Shown: one piece after another, positions 1-6,990 of the stretch | How positions within the stretch are numbered: the first letter of the stretch is position 1 | Layout: every line of letters begins with the position of its first letter | Virus record (IMG/VR): IMGVR_UViG_3300013126_000104 | Coordinates: 1 to 36,353 of that record | Length of the DNA stretch: 36,353 bases | From: a virus | Direction: 5' to 3' (one strand) | Notes under the pieces: model-generated | Database searches by the model: none | The model's input: the letters and a program-made list of their open reading frames with translations, nothing else | Told to the model about the DNA's origin: nothing | Made by a program: the position numbers and the translations under genes

Positions 1-791
1 GGTCCATAAACCATCTCCGAACCAAAAACCCTATCAAGGTCAACAGAATACTTATCGTGAATAACAGGAACCAAAGACTGAATCAAATCATTCTTAGTTC
101 TCTGAGCAGTCCAAGCACCAATATGCTGCTTATACAACATCTCAGGAATATGAAACATTTTAGTACCCAAAGCAGTACGCAAAATTAAATCATAATCATC
201 AGCAACAGACAAATCAACATCATGCCCACCAATAGCAAAATACACCTTAGATTTCCAAACACGAACATGATTAGGGACAGAAACAATATGCGATAAAGTT
301 TTACGATTTATCTCAGCACTAGACATAGCCCACACATTATTTACTTCATCCCAATAATCAGAACCATAACCAAAAGCCCAACCATCAGGATAACGACCAC
401 TAGCACCACTAATAAGTATCTCAGACCAGTCCGAATACACAAAACCCACCGTATTGTCCACGCTAAAAGCCTGATTAACTTTCTCTAAACAAGTAGGCAT
501 CAACTCATCATCATGGTCTAATTCGAGCAAATAATCACCCAACGCTAAACCAAACGCCATGCGTTTGGCGTAGCCAATATTTCCACCACTAGGAGTATTG
601 GGTCTAAAGTAGCGAATAACATATCGTTCATCTGCACAAAAGCCATAAACTTGATTATAAACATAATCTGTTGTTGAGTCATCATAGATGACCCATTCCC
701 AATCAGTAAATGTTTGAGCCTTTAAAGATGCCCATGTTCTGGCAAGGACAGGTGCGGGCGTGTTGTATGTCGTAGTGATTATAGAAATCAT
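1..791 (-). CDS. Family 2-like glycosyltransferase, cut by the window edge
   Basis: The frame is open from an ATG at 791-789 down to position 1 with no stop. The start reads MISIITTTYN, the usual first strand of a GT-A fold. Acidic pairs follow at D37-D38 (VIYDDS) and in a DxD-like ELDHDDEL around residues 90-96, the expected nucleotide-sugar and metal site. The enzyme probably transfers a sugar to a host surface or virion glycan. If the window is joined end to end the frame adds two residues and stops at 36349-36347, giving about 265 residues. It directly follows the tail fibre genes, so a role in virion or host-surface glycosylation is likely. The family is clear; the substrate cannot be read. 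Confidence 0.8.
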   Translation of the reverse strand, partial: MISIITTTYNTPAPVLARTWASLKAQTFTDWEWVIYDDSTTDYVYNQVYGFCADERYVIRYFRPNTPSGGNIGYAKRMAFGLALGDYLLELDHDDELMPTCLEKVNQAFSVDNTVGFVYSDWSEILISGASGRYPDGWAFGYGSDYWDEVNNVWAMSSAEINRKTLSHIVSVPNHVRVWKSKVYFAIGGHDVDLSVADDYDLILRTALGTKMFHIPEMLYKQHIGAWTAQRTKNDLIQSLVPVIHDKYSVDLDRVFGSEMVYG

Positions 792-1094
792 TTATTCATT
801 TTCTAATGTAATCCAAGATGCAGTTTCAATATCAAGAATTGAATCATCTGTTGGCTTTGGTGGAATAAAAATGTCAAATTCTTCATTATAAATAAATCCG
901 ATACCAGCATAATTACCCCTAAAAGGAACACCACCCAAAAAATGTTTATTATTTTTAGTATTATAAGATGTTTTAATCCATGTTCCACCAATATTGTTTA
1001 TGAGCCAACCATAACCTTCATCTAATTCTTCATTATTTCCTACTGTTACATCTACAACAATATTATTGTTATCAATTTTTGCCCAATGTGCCAT
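792..1094 (-). CDS. Small conserved phage tail-associated protein
   Basis: A 100-residue protein beginning [18 protein letters not shown]. This beginning resembles short proteins often found beside tail fibre genes in environmental phages, recognised from memory only. There is no signal peptide, membrane segment or catalytic motif. It is rich in aromatic residues, Asn and Gly, as in a beta-rich virion part. Its stop abuts the glycosyltransferase start and its ATG overlaps the end of the polyglycine protein, so it belongs to the late minus-strand operon. A fibre accessory or assembly part is the best guess; the function is unknown. Confidence 0.6.
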   Translation of the reverse strand: MAHWAKIDNNNIVVDVTVGNNEELDEGYGWLINNIGGTWIKTSYNTKNNKHFLGGVPFRGNYAGIGFIYNEEFDIFIPPKPTDDSILDIETASWITLENE

Positions 1095-1840
1095 TAATCA
1101 CCTACTGCGCTTTTTAAATAACGAACAATAACTATTCCAGAACCACCATTTCCACCTTGTTGGGTGTTTTCTGCATAATCGCCTTCTCCCCCAGAACCAG
1201 AATTACTAGCACCATTTGCAGGGGTGGTAAAAGAATCTAATGCTGTTCCTCCAACTCCTCGTGTTCCTTGACTTAAAAAGTTAGTTCCAGCACCACCTAA
1301 TCTATTTGTGGCACTTGCTGAAGTACCAGCACCTCCACCACCTATTGCTCCAGTTGGATTAAAACCCGAATAATTACTATTAGAACCACCAGTTCCACCA
1401 CCATTAAAAGTGTCTGATGACACTTCTCCTCCTCCTCCACCTGTTACCGTAGAAACAGAACCAAAACTAGAAGAACCACCAGAAGAACCATTAGGGTTTT
1501 GACCGCCTCCACTATTACCACCTGTCCCACCACCACCAATAGTGACAGAATAAGAACCATTTAATGTAGTGGATGAATTATAAAAAGAACCTGCTGCACC
1601 ACCACCACCGCTTGTTGAATTGTCATCTGAAACGGATGCTCCGCCACCCCCTCCGCCAGCCAAAACAACAACAGTAGCAGTTAAATTAGCATCAGAAACA
1701 CTTAATGTACCATTAGAAGTAAAAGTTCTATAATAATACGTTGCATCAGAAGTTAAAGTACCACCAGTAACAGTTGGATAAGAAACACCCAAAACAGATG
1801 AAGCAACAATGCCAACATTAAAACTAGGCACTAAGGTCAC
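1094..1840 (-). CDS. Glycine-rich tail adhesin
   Basis: A 248-residue protein. A short N-terminal part of about 65 residues is followed by a long region dominated by GGGG and GGxGG runs separated by Ser/Thr/Asn-rich segments. It ends with a [10 protein letters not shown]-type strand shared by many polyglycine-rich phage and bacterial surface proteins. Such Gly runs form polyglycine-II sandwiches in tail-tip adhesins such as that of phage S16, so receptor binding is the likely role. The start overlaps the end of the collagen-like fibre gene by 17 bases in another frame, which suggests coupled translation. The Gly-rich fold is seen; the receptor is unknown. Confidence 0.7.
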   Translation of the reverse strand: MTLVPSFNVGIVASSVLGVSYPTVTGGTLTSDATYYYRTFTSNGTLSVSDANLTATVVVLAGGGGGGASVSDDNSTSGGGGAAGSFYNSSTTLNGSYSVTIGGGGTGGNSGGGQNPNGSSGGSSSFGSVSTVTGGGGGEVSSDTFNGGGTGGSNSNYSGFNPTGAIGGGGAGTSASATNRLGGAGTNFLSQGTRGVGGTALDSFTTPANGASNSGSGGEGDYAENTQQGGNGGSGIVIVRYLKSAVGD

Positions 1841-3647
1841 CTACCAACACATAAGTATCAGCGGACAAACATACAAGAGTTGCAGAAGAATATCTAGCAC
1901 GAAGTTTTAATCCTGGAGTGCCGTTAAGTGTTGTGCTACTAGCACTAAAAGTAATAGAAGTTGCTGCCCCAATCCAAGAAAAGTCAATACGCCCGCCAGT
2001 AGGCAAATCAAGAGAAGCCCCAATAGTAATAGTCACAGCACCAGACGTTGTATCGATTGTCACCAACTTACCGTTATCAGATGTAGTTGGAGTATCAGAT
2101 GCACCAGTTATAGAACGAAGTGTTTGCGCTGTTGACCAACCACCAGAAGCACCCTGAGGTCCTTGTGCACCTTGTGCACCCTGAGGACCTTGACTTCCAG
2201 TAGCACCTTGCGGTCCAGTAGACCCTTGTGGTCCTATGTCTCCTTGAGGACCTTGTGGACCCTGCGGACCTTGACTACCCGTATCCCCTTGAGGTCCTTG
2301 AGGACCCTGACTACCCGTAGCACCAGTATCCCCTTGTGGACCTTGAGGTCCAGTAGCACCTTGAGGACCAGTGGCTCCTTGTGAACCGACATCTCCCTGT
2401 GCGCCCTGTGGTCCTTGAGGTCCAGTAGACCCCTGCGGTCCTATATCTCCTTGGGGTCCTTGCGCACCTGTTGCTCCTTGTGCACCTTGTGCACCCTTAT
2501 CCGCAACAAGATTCCAATCAGTAACCATAGGAGGAGCAGTATTTAAACTGCTAGAAATAATACAAATATAAGAAGAACCACTATATTCAACAACATCATT
2601 TAAAACATATGTTGTTCCAGAGTTCCATGCACCCTTCCAAGTAAAAGACGTACCATTAGAACCTTGAGGTCCTTGACTACCCTGTGCACCTTGCGCACCT
2701 TGTGCGCCCTGTGGACCAGTATCGCCTTGGGGTCCCATAGCACCAGCCATTCCTTGAGGACCAAAATCCCCTTGTGGACCTTGAGGACCAGTGGAACCTT
2801 GTGGACCTATATCTCCCTGAGGTCCTTGAGGTCCCTGTGCCCCTTGAGGACCTTGTGCGCCAGTCGAACCTTGAGGACCCGTTGCCCCCTGAGGTCCAAT
2901 GTCTCCTTGTGGACCCTGAGGTCCCTGTGCACCAGTAGCACCAATATCACCCTGAGGTCCTTGTGGACCAGTAGCACCTTGAGGACCAGTGGCTCCCTGT
3001 GAACCGACATCACCCTGTGCGCCCTGTGGACCCTGAGGTCCAATATCTCCTTGTGCGCCTTGCGCACCAGTAGCCCCCTGAGAACCTTGAGGACCTATAT
3101 CACCTTGCGGTCCTTGTGGACCAGTAGCACCTTGAGGACCAACTGCGCCTTGCGGTCCAACATCTCCCTGAGGTCCCTGAGAACCAACTGGACCTTGAGA
3201 ACCTGTCGCACCTTGAGGTCCCTGAGGACCCTGAGAACCTATATCGCCTTGTGGACCTTGCGGTCCAATATCACCCTGAGGACCTTGAGAGCCAGTGGCT
3301 CCTTGTGCGCCTTGCGCACCCTGAGAACCCTGTGCACCAGTAGCACCCTGTGGACCAATATCTCCCTGAGGACCTTGGGGACCCTGAGAACCCTGTGGAC
3401 CCTGTGGACCAGTTGTTCCTTGTGGACCCTGTGCGCCAGTGGCTCCTTGTGAACCAGTCGCACCTTGCGCACCCGTACTTCCCTGCGCACCAGTGGCTCC
3501 CTGAGGTCCCTGAGAGCCTTGTGGACCAACAGCACCCTGAACACCCTGAGGACCAACGTTCGCTGCCGAAACAATAGTTATACGGTCAGAAACAACACTA
3601 GAAGATTCCTCAGTATCAAGAGTAACTATAATATCAAGAATGTCCAT
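1824..3647 (-). CDS. Collagen-like tail fibre with an embedded carbohydrate-binding-like module
   Basis: A 607-residue protein. Residues about 1-32 form a short head, then Gly-X-Y triplets (mostly [12 protein letters not shown]) run to about 334. A non-collagen insert of about 50 residues follows ([11 protein letters not shown], then [13 protein letters not shown]), whose spaced W, Y and ND-V pattern resembles CBM5/12 chitin-binding modules. Triplets resume to about 499 and a beta-rich C-terminal domain of about 105 residues ends the chain. It is probably a trimeric fibre shaft with a sugar-binding bulge. Synonymous codons vary along the repeats, which limits recombination. The neighbours are other tail and adhesion genes. 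Confidence 0.85.
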   Translation of the reverse strand: MDILDIIVTLDTEESSSVVSDRITIVSAANVGPQGVQGAVGPQGSQGPQGATGAQGSTGAQGATGSQGATGAQGPQGTTGPQGPQGSQGPQGPQGDIGPQGATGAQGSQGAQGAQGATGSQGPQGDIGPQGPQGDIGSQGPQGPQGATGSQGPVGSQGPQGDVGPQGAVGPQGATGPQGPQGDIGPQGSQGATGAQGAQGDIGPQGPQGAQGDVGSQGATGPQGATGPQGPQGDIGATGAQGPQGPQGDIGPQGATGPQGSTGAQGPQGAQGPQGPQGDIGPQGSTGPQGPQGDFGPQGMAGAMGPQGDTGPQGAQGAQGAQGSQGPQGSNGTSFTWKGAWNSGTTYVLNDVVEYSGSSYICIISSSLNTAPPMVTDWNLVADKGAQGAQGATGAQGPQGDIGPQGSTGPQGPQGAQGDVGSQGATGPQGATGPQGPQGDTGATGSQGPQGPQGDTGSQGPQGPQGPQGDIGPQGSTGPQGATGSQGPQGAQGAQGPQGASGGWSTAQTLRSITGASDTPTTSDNGKLVTIDTTSGAVTITIGASLDLPTGGRIDFSWIGAATSITFSASSTTLNGTPGLKLRARYSSATLVCLSADTYVLVGDLSA

Positions 3648-3656
3648 GTTTACCTA

Positions 3657-3992
3657 TTATCGGGTAACGTCAGCAAGAACAGTAACTTTACCAGCCAAAA
3701 TTGTGGTAACAACACCAGCGTTGTTTTCCTCAAAATCCCAAAAAGCAGGTCCATCAGTTAAAGCAGCACTAGAAGTAGCAGAAAGAACACAAGTCACAAC
3801 ACCCGTGGTGTTGTTCTGGGTTGTTGTAAAAGAAGCAGCAATAGTAGACGAGTTCTTCTCGTAACGAATTTGCGCACGATAAGTACGCCCTGTAATATTT
3901 ACAGGCATAGAGCCATCGTTTGTGATAGTAATATTCAAAGTTAGAGTATCACCTCGCACAAATTTTAGATTATAATTTGCTGGAACTGCCAT
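3657..3992 (-). CDS. Ig-like or BppU-N-like tail protein
   Basis: A 111-residue all-beta protein. It begins with a hydrophobic strand and FVRGDTLTLNITI, then has ITGRTYRAQIRYE in the middle and a terminal strand VTVLADVTR. The RGDT followed by alternating hydrophobic residues, and the later aQIR element, resemble N-terminal domains of baseplate or fibre proteins such as BppU. It lies just upstream of the collagen-like fibre in the same late operon, so it may anchor or adapt the fibre. There is no enzyme motif. The family assignment is tentative; a structural role is likely. Confidence 0.55.
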   Translation of the reverse strand: MAVPANYNLKFVRGDTLTLNITITNDGSMPVNITGRTYRAQIRYEKNSSTIAASFTTTQNNTTGVVTCVLSATSSAALTDGPAFWDFEENNAGVVTTILAGKVTVLADVTR

Positions 3993-4016
3993 ATAAATAC
4001 CTCACCTGTTCTCTAG

Positions 4017-4169
4017 TTAGGGATTGTCATAATCCTGTTTAGGTATTTTTCTAACTTGAGGTTGACCATCACAGCAGTTATCCTTGAATTTACAACTAGG
4101 ACAAAGCCAGCGGGTAGCCTCAGGAGGATACTCACACCCACAAATAGGACACTCAATCAGTCTTGCCAT
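4017..4169 (-). CDS. Small zinc-ribbon protein
   Basis: Fifty residues starting at the ATG at 4169-4167 (MARLIECPICG); the open frame upstream of it lies inside the small terminase gene and is ignored. Two CxxC knuckles (C7/C10 and C23/C26) with a further C32-C33 pair form a treble-clef or zinc-ribbon fold. The 5' end overlaps the end of the terminase small subunit gene by 17 bases, so translation is probably coupled. Short zinc proteins commonly lie next to terminase genes and may help DNA handling or packaging, but no specific role can be shown. Confidence 0.6.
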   Translation of the reverse strand: MARLIECPICGCEYPPEATRWLCPSCKFKDNCCDGQPQVRKIPKQDYDNP

Positions 4170-4602
4170 CTTTAATTTTAATCTCTGTCCGTGACTCCAT
4201 CTCACGCACAGCCATACCCGAAATCAACTCCTCCAACTCAGCATCGCTGAGTTCCTTAGCAGGTTTAGACGAATGTTCCACATTAATCTGTGTAGGAGCC
4301 AAACGATTAGTAGCCTGAAGATACAGTTGAGCAGCCTTATTGTCCCCATCGAGCGCACGTTGATAGATGGTATCTAATAGTTTCTGGGTACGTTCGGGGG
4401 AACCTTGTAGGTCCTCAACTCGACGCTGCCATTCCTGCTTGAAATAGGGTTTCTTTTCCCATCGGCGTAACGTGGTTACGTCCATACCGTTCTCCTTAGC
4501 ATAGGCTTCTTTGGAGGCTGGTTCCCGCATGGGTGCGGGGACCACAAGCCAGTTTAAGTATTTTTCTTGGCGTTCATCCAAATATTTTGCGTCCATACCC
4601 AT
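4153..4602 (-). CDS. Terminase small subunit (probable)
   Basis: A 149-residue, mostly helical protein. Residues about 8-60 contain a helix-turn-helix-like segment (AYAKENGMDVTTLRRWEKKP), typical of small terminase DNA-binding domains. A central helical oligomerisation region is followed by an acidic Leu/Glu-rich stretch (ELSDAELEELI) and a charged tail. It is the first gene of the minus-strand late block, right behind a good promoter. Two ATG codons, at 4602 and 4596, are possible and no strong ribosome site separates them. The large subunit is about 4.6 kb away across the junction, an unusual split. Confidence 0.65.
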   Translation of the reverse strand: MGMDAKYLDERQEKYLNWLVVPAPMREPASKEAYAKENGMDVTTLRRWEKKPYFKQEWQRRVEDLQGSPERTQKLLDTIYQRALDGDNKAAQLYLQATNRLAPTQINVEHSSKPAKELSDAELEELISGMAVREMESRTEIKIKDGKTD

Positions 4603-4676
4603 AGTGTTTTTTGTTCTGTCCTTGCCTCTAGGTATTGGAGTTTTTTTCCAACATTATGTAGGGAACAAGGGGGGGG

Positions 4677-4706
4677 ATTATAGGGGGGGGTTACAGAAAA
4701 CTGTAA
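4677..4706 (-). promoter_or_regulatory. Probable late promoter with overlapping operator palindrome
   Basis: Read on the minus strand, a TTACAG -35 (4706-4701) is separated by 18 bases from a perfect TATAAT -10 (4682-4677), about 75 bases upstream of the small terminase start. The -35 is one arm of the perfect inverted repeat GTTACAG-aaaa-CTGTAAC at 4690-4707, which could be an operator. The spacer holds a run of eight C. This is the only clear promoter seen for the late block. Sigma specificity and activity are inferred. Confidence 0.6.
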
Positions 4707-4803
4707 CTGGTTACGAGCCGTGAGGCGAGTAACCTATGGTACTGTAATATGGTACAAGGAGATAAACCAAACCCTGCGGGTTTGGTTACAATAGCCGTTA
4801 GGC
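4690..4803 (+). promoter_or_regulatory. Array of four hairpins in the leader of the 4816 gene
   Basis: Read on the plus strand there are four consecutive stem-loops. (1) 4690-4707 has 7-bp arms and an AAAA loop. (2) 4709-4734 has outer stem GGTTAC/GTAACC, facing GA/GA mismatches, inner GCC/GGC and a GUGA (GNRA) loop. (3) 4765-4787 has 10 perfect pairs (AACCAAACCC/GGGTTTGGTT) around TGC. (4) 4792-4803 is AGCC-GTTA-GGCT. Tandem G-A pairs and a GNRA loop suggest selection at the RNA level. Hairpin 3 could also act as an attenuator, though no U run follows it. Confidence 0.6.
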
Positions 4804-4815
4804 TGGGACAAGAAA

Positions 4816-5121
4816 ATGAACAAGGAGTTTATTAATTCAATTCCAGAATGGTCCGAAATCAGGGTCCGTTGGATGGACGCTTACTGTCCAGCCTCAGGCT
4901 GGCACGAAACAGCCAACTACGAACCCAAGGACTCCACAGCCACCACAATCGGCAGGCTGTGGAAAAACTTCCAAGAAGACTACATTACGGTAGTGGGAAC
5001 CATTTTCGAATCTGAACTACCAGAACCCGAAACCATCGCAGACATAAACCACATCCCAATCAATTGGGTCACCTCTATAGAAATTATCCAACCACACAAC
5101 ACTGGAGAATACCATGCCTAA
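4816..5121 (+). CDS. Conserved phage protein of unknown function
   Basis: A 101-residue acidic protein starting MNKEFINSIPEW. It carries a VRWMDAYCPASGWH segment and a later TTIGRLW segment, a pattern seen in short conserved phage proteins that I cannot name. There are no membrane segments or catalytic motifs. It is the first plus-strand gene after the divergent late promoter and its end overlaps the next start by 8 bases. The ribosome site is weak and a structured leader precedes it, so expression may be tuned at the RNA level. Confidence 0.6.
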   Translation: MNKEFINSIPEWSEIRVRWMDAYCPASGWHETANYEPKDSTATTIGRLWKNFQEDYITVVGTIFESELPEPETIADINHIPINWVTSIEIIQPHNTGEYHA

Positions 5122-5230
5122 AGTAGGAAAAAAAGAATACCCATACACTCCTAAGGGGATGGCTACGGCTAAGAACGCAGCCAAGAAAAAAGGAATGAAA
5201 GTAACGTATGGCAGCAAAAAAGGCAAGTAG
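5114..5230 (+). CDS. 38-residue basic phage protein
   Basis: A short gene with ATG at 5114 and TAG at 5228. The protein begins MPKVGKKEYPYTPKGM and ends TYGSKKGK, with many Lys and few acidic residues. Similar tiny MPKVGKK-type proteins recur in environmental phages, recognised from memory. The start overlaps the end of the preceding gene and the end overlaps the next start by 23 bases, so the gene is embedded in a tightly packed operon. Nucleic-acid binding or charge neutralisation in the virion is plausible but unproven. Confidence 0.65.
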   Translation: MPKVGKKEYPYTPKGMATAKNAAKKKGMKVTYGSKKGK

Positions 5231-5633
5231 CCCATACAACAAACCTGCTTTACGGGAAAGATTAAAGAACCAGATAATGTCTGGTTCCAAAGGTGGACGC
5301 AGCGGGCAGTGGTCTGCCCGCAAAGCCCAACTACTAGCACAAGCCTATGAGAAGGCTGGTGGAGGATACAAATCAGGTCCCACCAAATCGCAACAAAATC
5401 TGAAGAAGTGGACTGGAGAGAAATGGCGTACCAAATCAGGTAAACCATCCACCCAAGGACCCAAAGCAACAGGTGAACGTTATCTGCCTGAAAAAGCCAT
5501 CAAATCATTATCGGCATCGGAATACCGTGCCACCAGTGAAAAGAAAAGGGCGGGGACAAAACAAGGTAAACAGTTCGTACCAAACACTTCTAAAGCACGG
5601 GCAGCAGGACGCAAAGCACGAGGAGCAAAATAA
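5208..5633 (+). CDS. Basic DUF5872-like protein
   Basis: A 141-residue, strongly basic protein. The central KKWTGEKWRTKSGKPS segment followed by GERYLPEKAIKSLSASEY matches my memory of the DUF5872 domain, which occurs in phages and large eukaryotic viruses. The Lys/Arg/Gly/Ser-rich ends look disordered. It lies between two other basic proteins and overlaps both neighbours by a few bases. A DNA-binding or packaging-related role fits the charge, but no activity is known. Confidence 0.65.
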   Translation: MAAKKASSPYNKPALRERLKNQIMSGSKGGRSGQWSARKAQLLAQAYEKAGGGYKSGPTKSQQNLKKWTGEKWRTKSGKPSTQGPKATGERYLPEKAIKSLSASEYRATSEKKRAGTKQGKQFVPNTSKARAAGRKARGAK

Positions 5634-5920
5634 TGGTAGCAAAAAAAGACCCACGACTAGCACGGGCAGGTGTCACAGGATACAACAAACCCAAAGCCAC
5701 ACCCAGCCACCCAACCAAATCCCACATTGTCGTCGCCAAATCAGGAGGACAAATCAAAACCATCCGATTCGGACAACAAGGCGTAAAAGGGTCACCCAAA
5801 AAAGCAGGAGAATCAAAAGCCTACGCCAGTAGGCGTAAACGCTTCCAAACACGCCACGCTAAAAACATTGCCAAAGGACCAATGAGTGCAGCCTACTGGG
5901 CAAACAAAGTAAAATGGTAA
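5633..5920 (+). CDS. Basic DUF6321-like protein
   Basis: A 95-residue protein with DPRLARAGVTGYNKPKATP near the start, KTIRFGQQGVKGSPKKAGE in the middle and the C-terminus MSAAYWANKVKW. This pattern matches my memory of DUF6321, which often travels with DUF5872 proteins. The charge is strongly positive. The start codon overlaps the preceding stop (taATGg). It is the last gene before a 1.1 kb gene-free region, so it probably ends an operon. Function unknown; nucleic-acid contact is likely from composition. Confidence 0.7.
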   Translation: MVAKKDPRLARAGVTGYNKPKATPSHPTKSHIVVAKSGGQIKTIRFGQQGVKGSPKKAGESKAYASRRKRFQTRHAKNIAKGPMSAAYWANKVKW

Positions 5921-6306
5921 CCCGCAAGGACCCATAAACAATTATAGGTGGCAGGGACAAACCCGTTCACAACCACACAAAGGTATCCCCAAACCATAAT
6001 CATAGCCTCTCTCTCCCTGAGCAGAAAGAATCATACACAGACATGCATGCACGCCCCCCCATGCCCCCCTGCGGTGTTTGTGCTGGTCGCACGAGGCATG
6101 CATAATCATTCACTGGCATGCATAATCATGCAAAAATTGACATAATCGGTGGAATCTGCTACGAGGCGCACACATGCACGGGTGCGACGGCGAACCCGAA
6201 CAGTCGGTGTCTGTTAAGTATGGATTATGGGTCGGTTTGCCAACGGTGCGTGCGGGGTACTGTGTGTGCATTATGCGTGTGTGGTACCGCACTGTGTGTG
6301 CAGGAA
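5921..6306. other. Gene-free stretch upstream of the structured RNA region
   Basis: No open frame here has a ribosome site or recognisable protein. The region contains C-rich runs near 6053-6067, one copy each of GCAGGGACA (5951) and CATAATC (5995), the three phased CATAATC words listed separately, and TG/GT-rich sequence from 6249. A hairpin at 6250-6292 pairs GTGCGG(GG)TAC with GTACCGCAC around a TGTGTG-rich loop. It could hold an origin or control region. Nothing here proves either. Confidence 0.4.
6095..6147 (+). repeat. Three CATAATC words at exact 20-bp phasing
   Basis: CATAATC starts at 6101, 6121 and 6141. The first two lie in an identical 15-base unit (GGCATGCATAATCAT at 6095 and 6115) and the third follows TTGA. 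Twenty bases is close to two helical turns, so a protein would meet all copies on one face. The arrangement resembles short iterons or operator arrays. The third copy forms a TTGACATAAT that could include a -35 TTGACA (6137-6142), but no good -10 follows. Confidence 0.5.
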
Positions 6307-6341
6307 AATTTCCCGTAGGGAAATTATTCGGATTTTTTTTT
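6307..6341 (+). terminator. Rho-independent terminator-like hairpin
   Basis: AATTTCCC-gta-GGGAAATT forms eight perfect pairs at 6307-6325. A run of nine T follows at 6333-6341 after seven bases. It would end transcription coming from the 4816-5920 operon before the structured RNA region. The gap between stem and T run is longer than ideal, so efficiency is uncertain. Confidence 0.5.
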
Positions 6342-6408
6342 CTCGTTCTGTGTGTGGGACTTCGTCCTGCGTGTGGAACTGTGTGTCAGTTGGATTTCAC
6401 CGATTGAC

Positions 6409-6437
6409 TTGCAATTGTTTTTGGGATGTGTTTCAAT
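6409..6437 (+). promoter_or_regulatory. Weak candidate promoter for the structured RNA
   Basis: TTGCAA (6409-6414) is separated by 17 bases from TTCAAT (6432-6437), each matching four of six consensus positions. Its position, after the terminator at 6341 and before the first strong helix at 6488, is what a separate RNA gene would need. The overlapping TTGACT at 6404 has no -10 partner at normal spacing. It is supported mainly by location. Confidence 0.3.
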
Positions 6438-6487
6438 GTTGGTCATCGGTTGCCGTTGGTGATTCACAGTCGCTAGCCAATGCCGAA

Positions 6488-6934
6488 CCTAGCCGTGGCT
6501 GGCGGTAACGCTTGCCACCTCATAGTTGCTAGGGCTCATCCATCCCGTGGCTCTCATGGTGAGGACGTTGATGGAGAGTAGGTAGTAGCGATGGTGCCAT
6601 TGTGTTCTCGGAGGCTACCTTGCGAGTCTTGGGCTTGTGAATCCCGAATGAGTGGGGCAATTCACGCCTAGACTGTCCCTGCCTAGTCACTTCGGTGCTG
6701 GGTACACGTTGAATCCCGTATGATTCAGACTCGCATTGCAAGAAAAAGGCTATGAAATAGCCACGAACGGCGGATTCGTGGTGATTATAGGTGATACCTA
6801 CGGTATCCGACAGGCTCCGTGTTCCTGATTCTTGAATAGGTTGTGAGTCACGACTAACATGCTGTTAGCATGTCGGTACCCATCCCGTGATGATGGGGGG
6901 AACCCACTGTGACACGTGGTTAAACGCTAGTCGG
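6488..6934 (+). ncRNA. Large structured noncoding RNA, GOLLD/ROOL-like or new class
   Basis: The plus strand folds into helices with almost no linkers. (a) 6488-6533: CCTAGC/GCTAGG closes an inner GTGGC/GCCAC stem and a GCG-GTAA-CGC GNRA hairpin. (b) 6535-6578: CTC-a-TCCATC pairs with GATGGA-GAG. (c) 6580-6620: AGGTAG/CTACCT. (d) 6621-6735: TGCGAGTCT/AGACTCGCA closes a multibranch with GTGAAT/ATTCAC, CAC-TTCG-GTG and GAATC/GATTC arms. (e) 6748-6762, 6763-6779, 6793-6807 (TAC loop), 6840-6854, 6857-6873 (7 bp) and 6875-6904. The GNRA and UUCG loops are canonical only on the plus strand, which sets the orientation. Known large phage RNAs of this type (GOLLD, ROOL) lie beside tRNAs; a tRNA-like element follows immediately. 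Class and exact ends are inferred. Confidence 0.65.
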
Positions 6935-6988
6935 GGACAATCCGCAAGGTGCGGTGTTGGTAGGCAGGTTCGATTCCTGTATTGTCCG
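6935..6988 (+). ncRNA. 54-nt minimal tRNA-like element 1
   Basis: The acceptor stem GGACAAT/ATTGTCC (6935-6941 with 6981-6987) has seven perfect pairs and G6988 as discriminator. A T arm GCAGG-TTCGATT-CCTGT (6964-6980) carries the canonical TTCGATT loop. Between them are only 22 bases: a CCGC-AAGGT-GCGG hairpin and TGTTGGTAG, which recalls a D loop. No anticodon arm is present and CCA is not encoded. It cannot decode. It may be a processing signal for RNase P/Z at the end of the large RNA, or a decoy. No upstream sequence offers a full-length tRNA partner. Confidence 0.65.
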
Positions 6989-6990
6989 CT

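Noticed and set aside
2160-3540. CRISPR-like regularly spaced repeats
   Set aside because: Spacing follows Gly-X-Y codons in a coding frame; there are no unique spacers, leader or cas genes.
2163-3761. Several open frames antisense to, or in other frames of, the collagen-like gene
   Set aside because: They arise from the repeat codons of the fibre gene, are low-complexity Leu/Thr/Arg strings and have no ribosome sites.
6404-6432. TTGACT with a 17-base spacer as a promoter
   Set aside because: The hexamer at the -10 position (TGTGTT) is too far from consensus; the overlapping TTGCAA/TTCAAT pair is slightly better.
6118-6508. Overlapping plus-strand frames of 66-93 residues in the gene-free region
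   Set aside because: Cys/Val-rich translations without Shine-Dalgarno sites; they cross a terminator hairpin and helices that explain the sequence better.
6529-6741. A 70-residue minus-strand frame
   Set aside because: It covers the multibranch RNA domain; no ribosome site or family, and pairing constraints explain the sequence.
6935-6988. Phage attachment site in a tRNA 3' end
   Set aside because: No integrase, excisionase or repressor is present, and the element has its own 5' acceptor half, so a compact tRNA-like RNA fits better.
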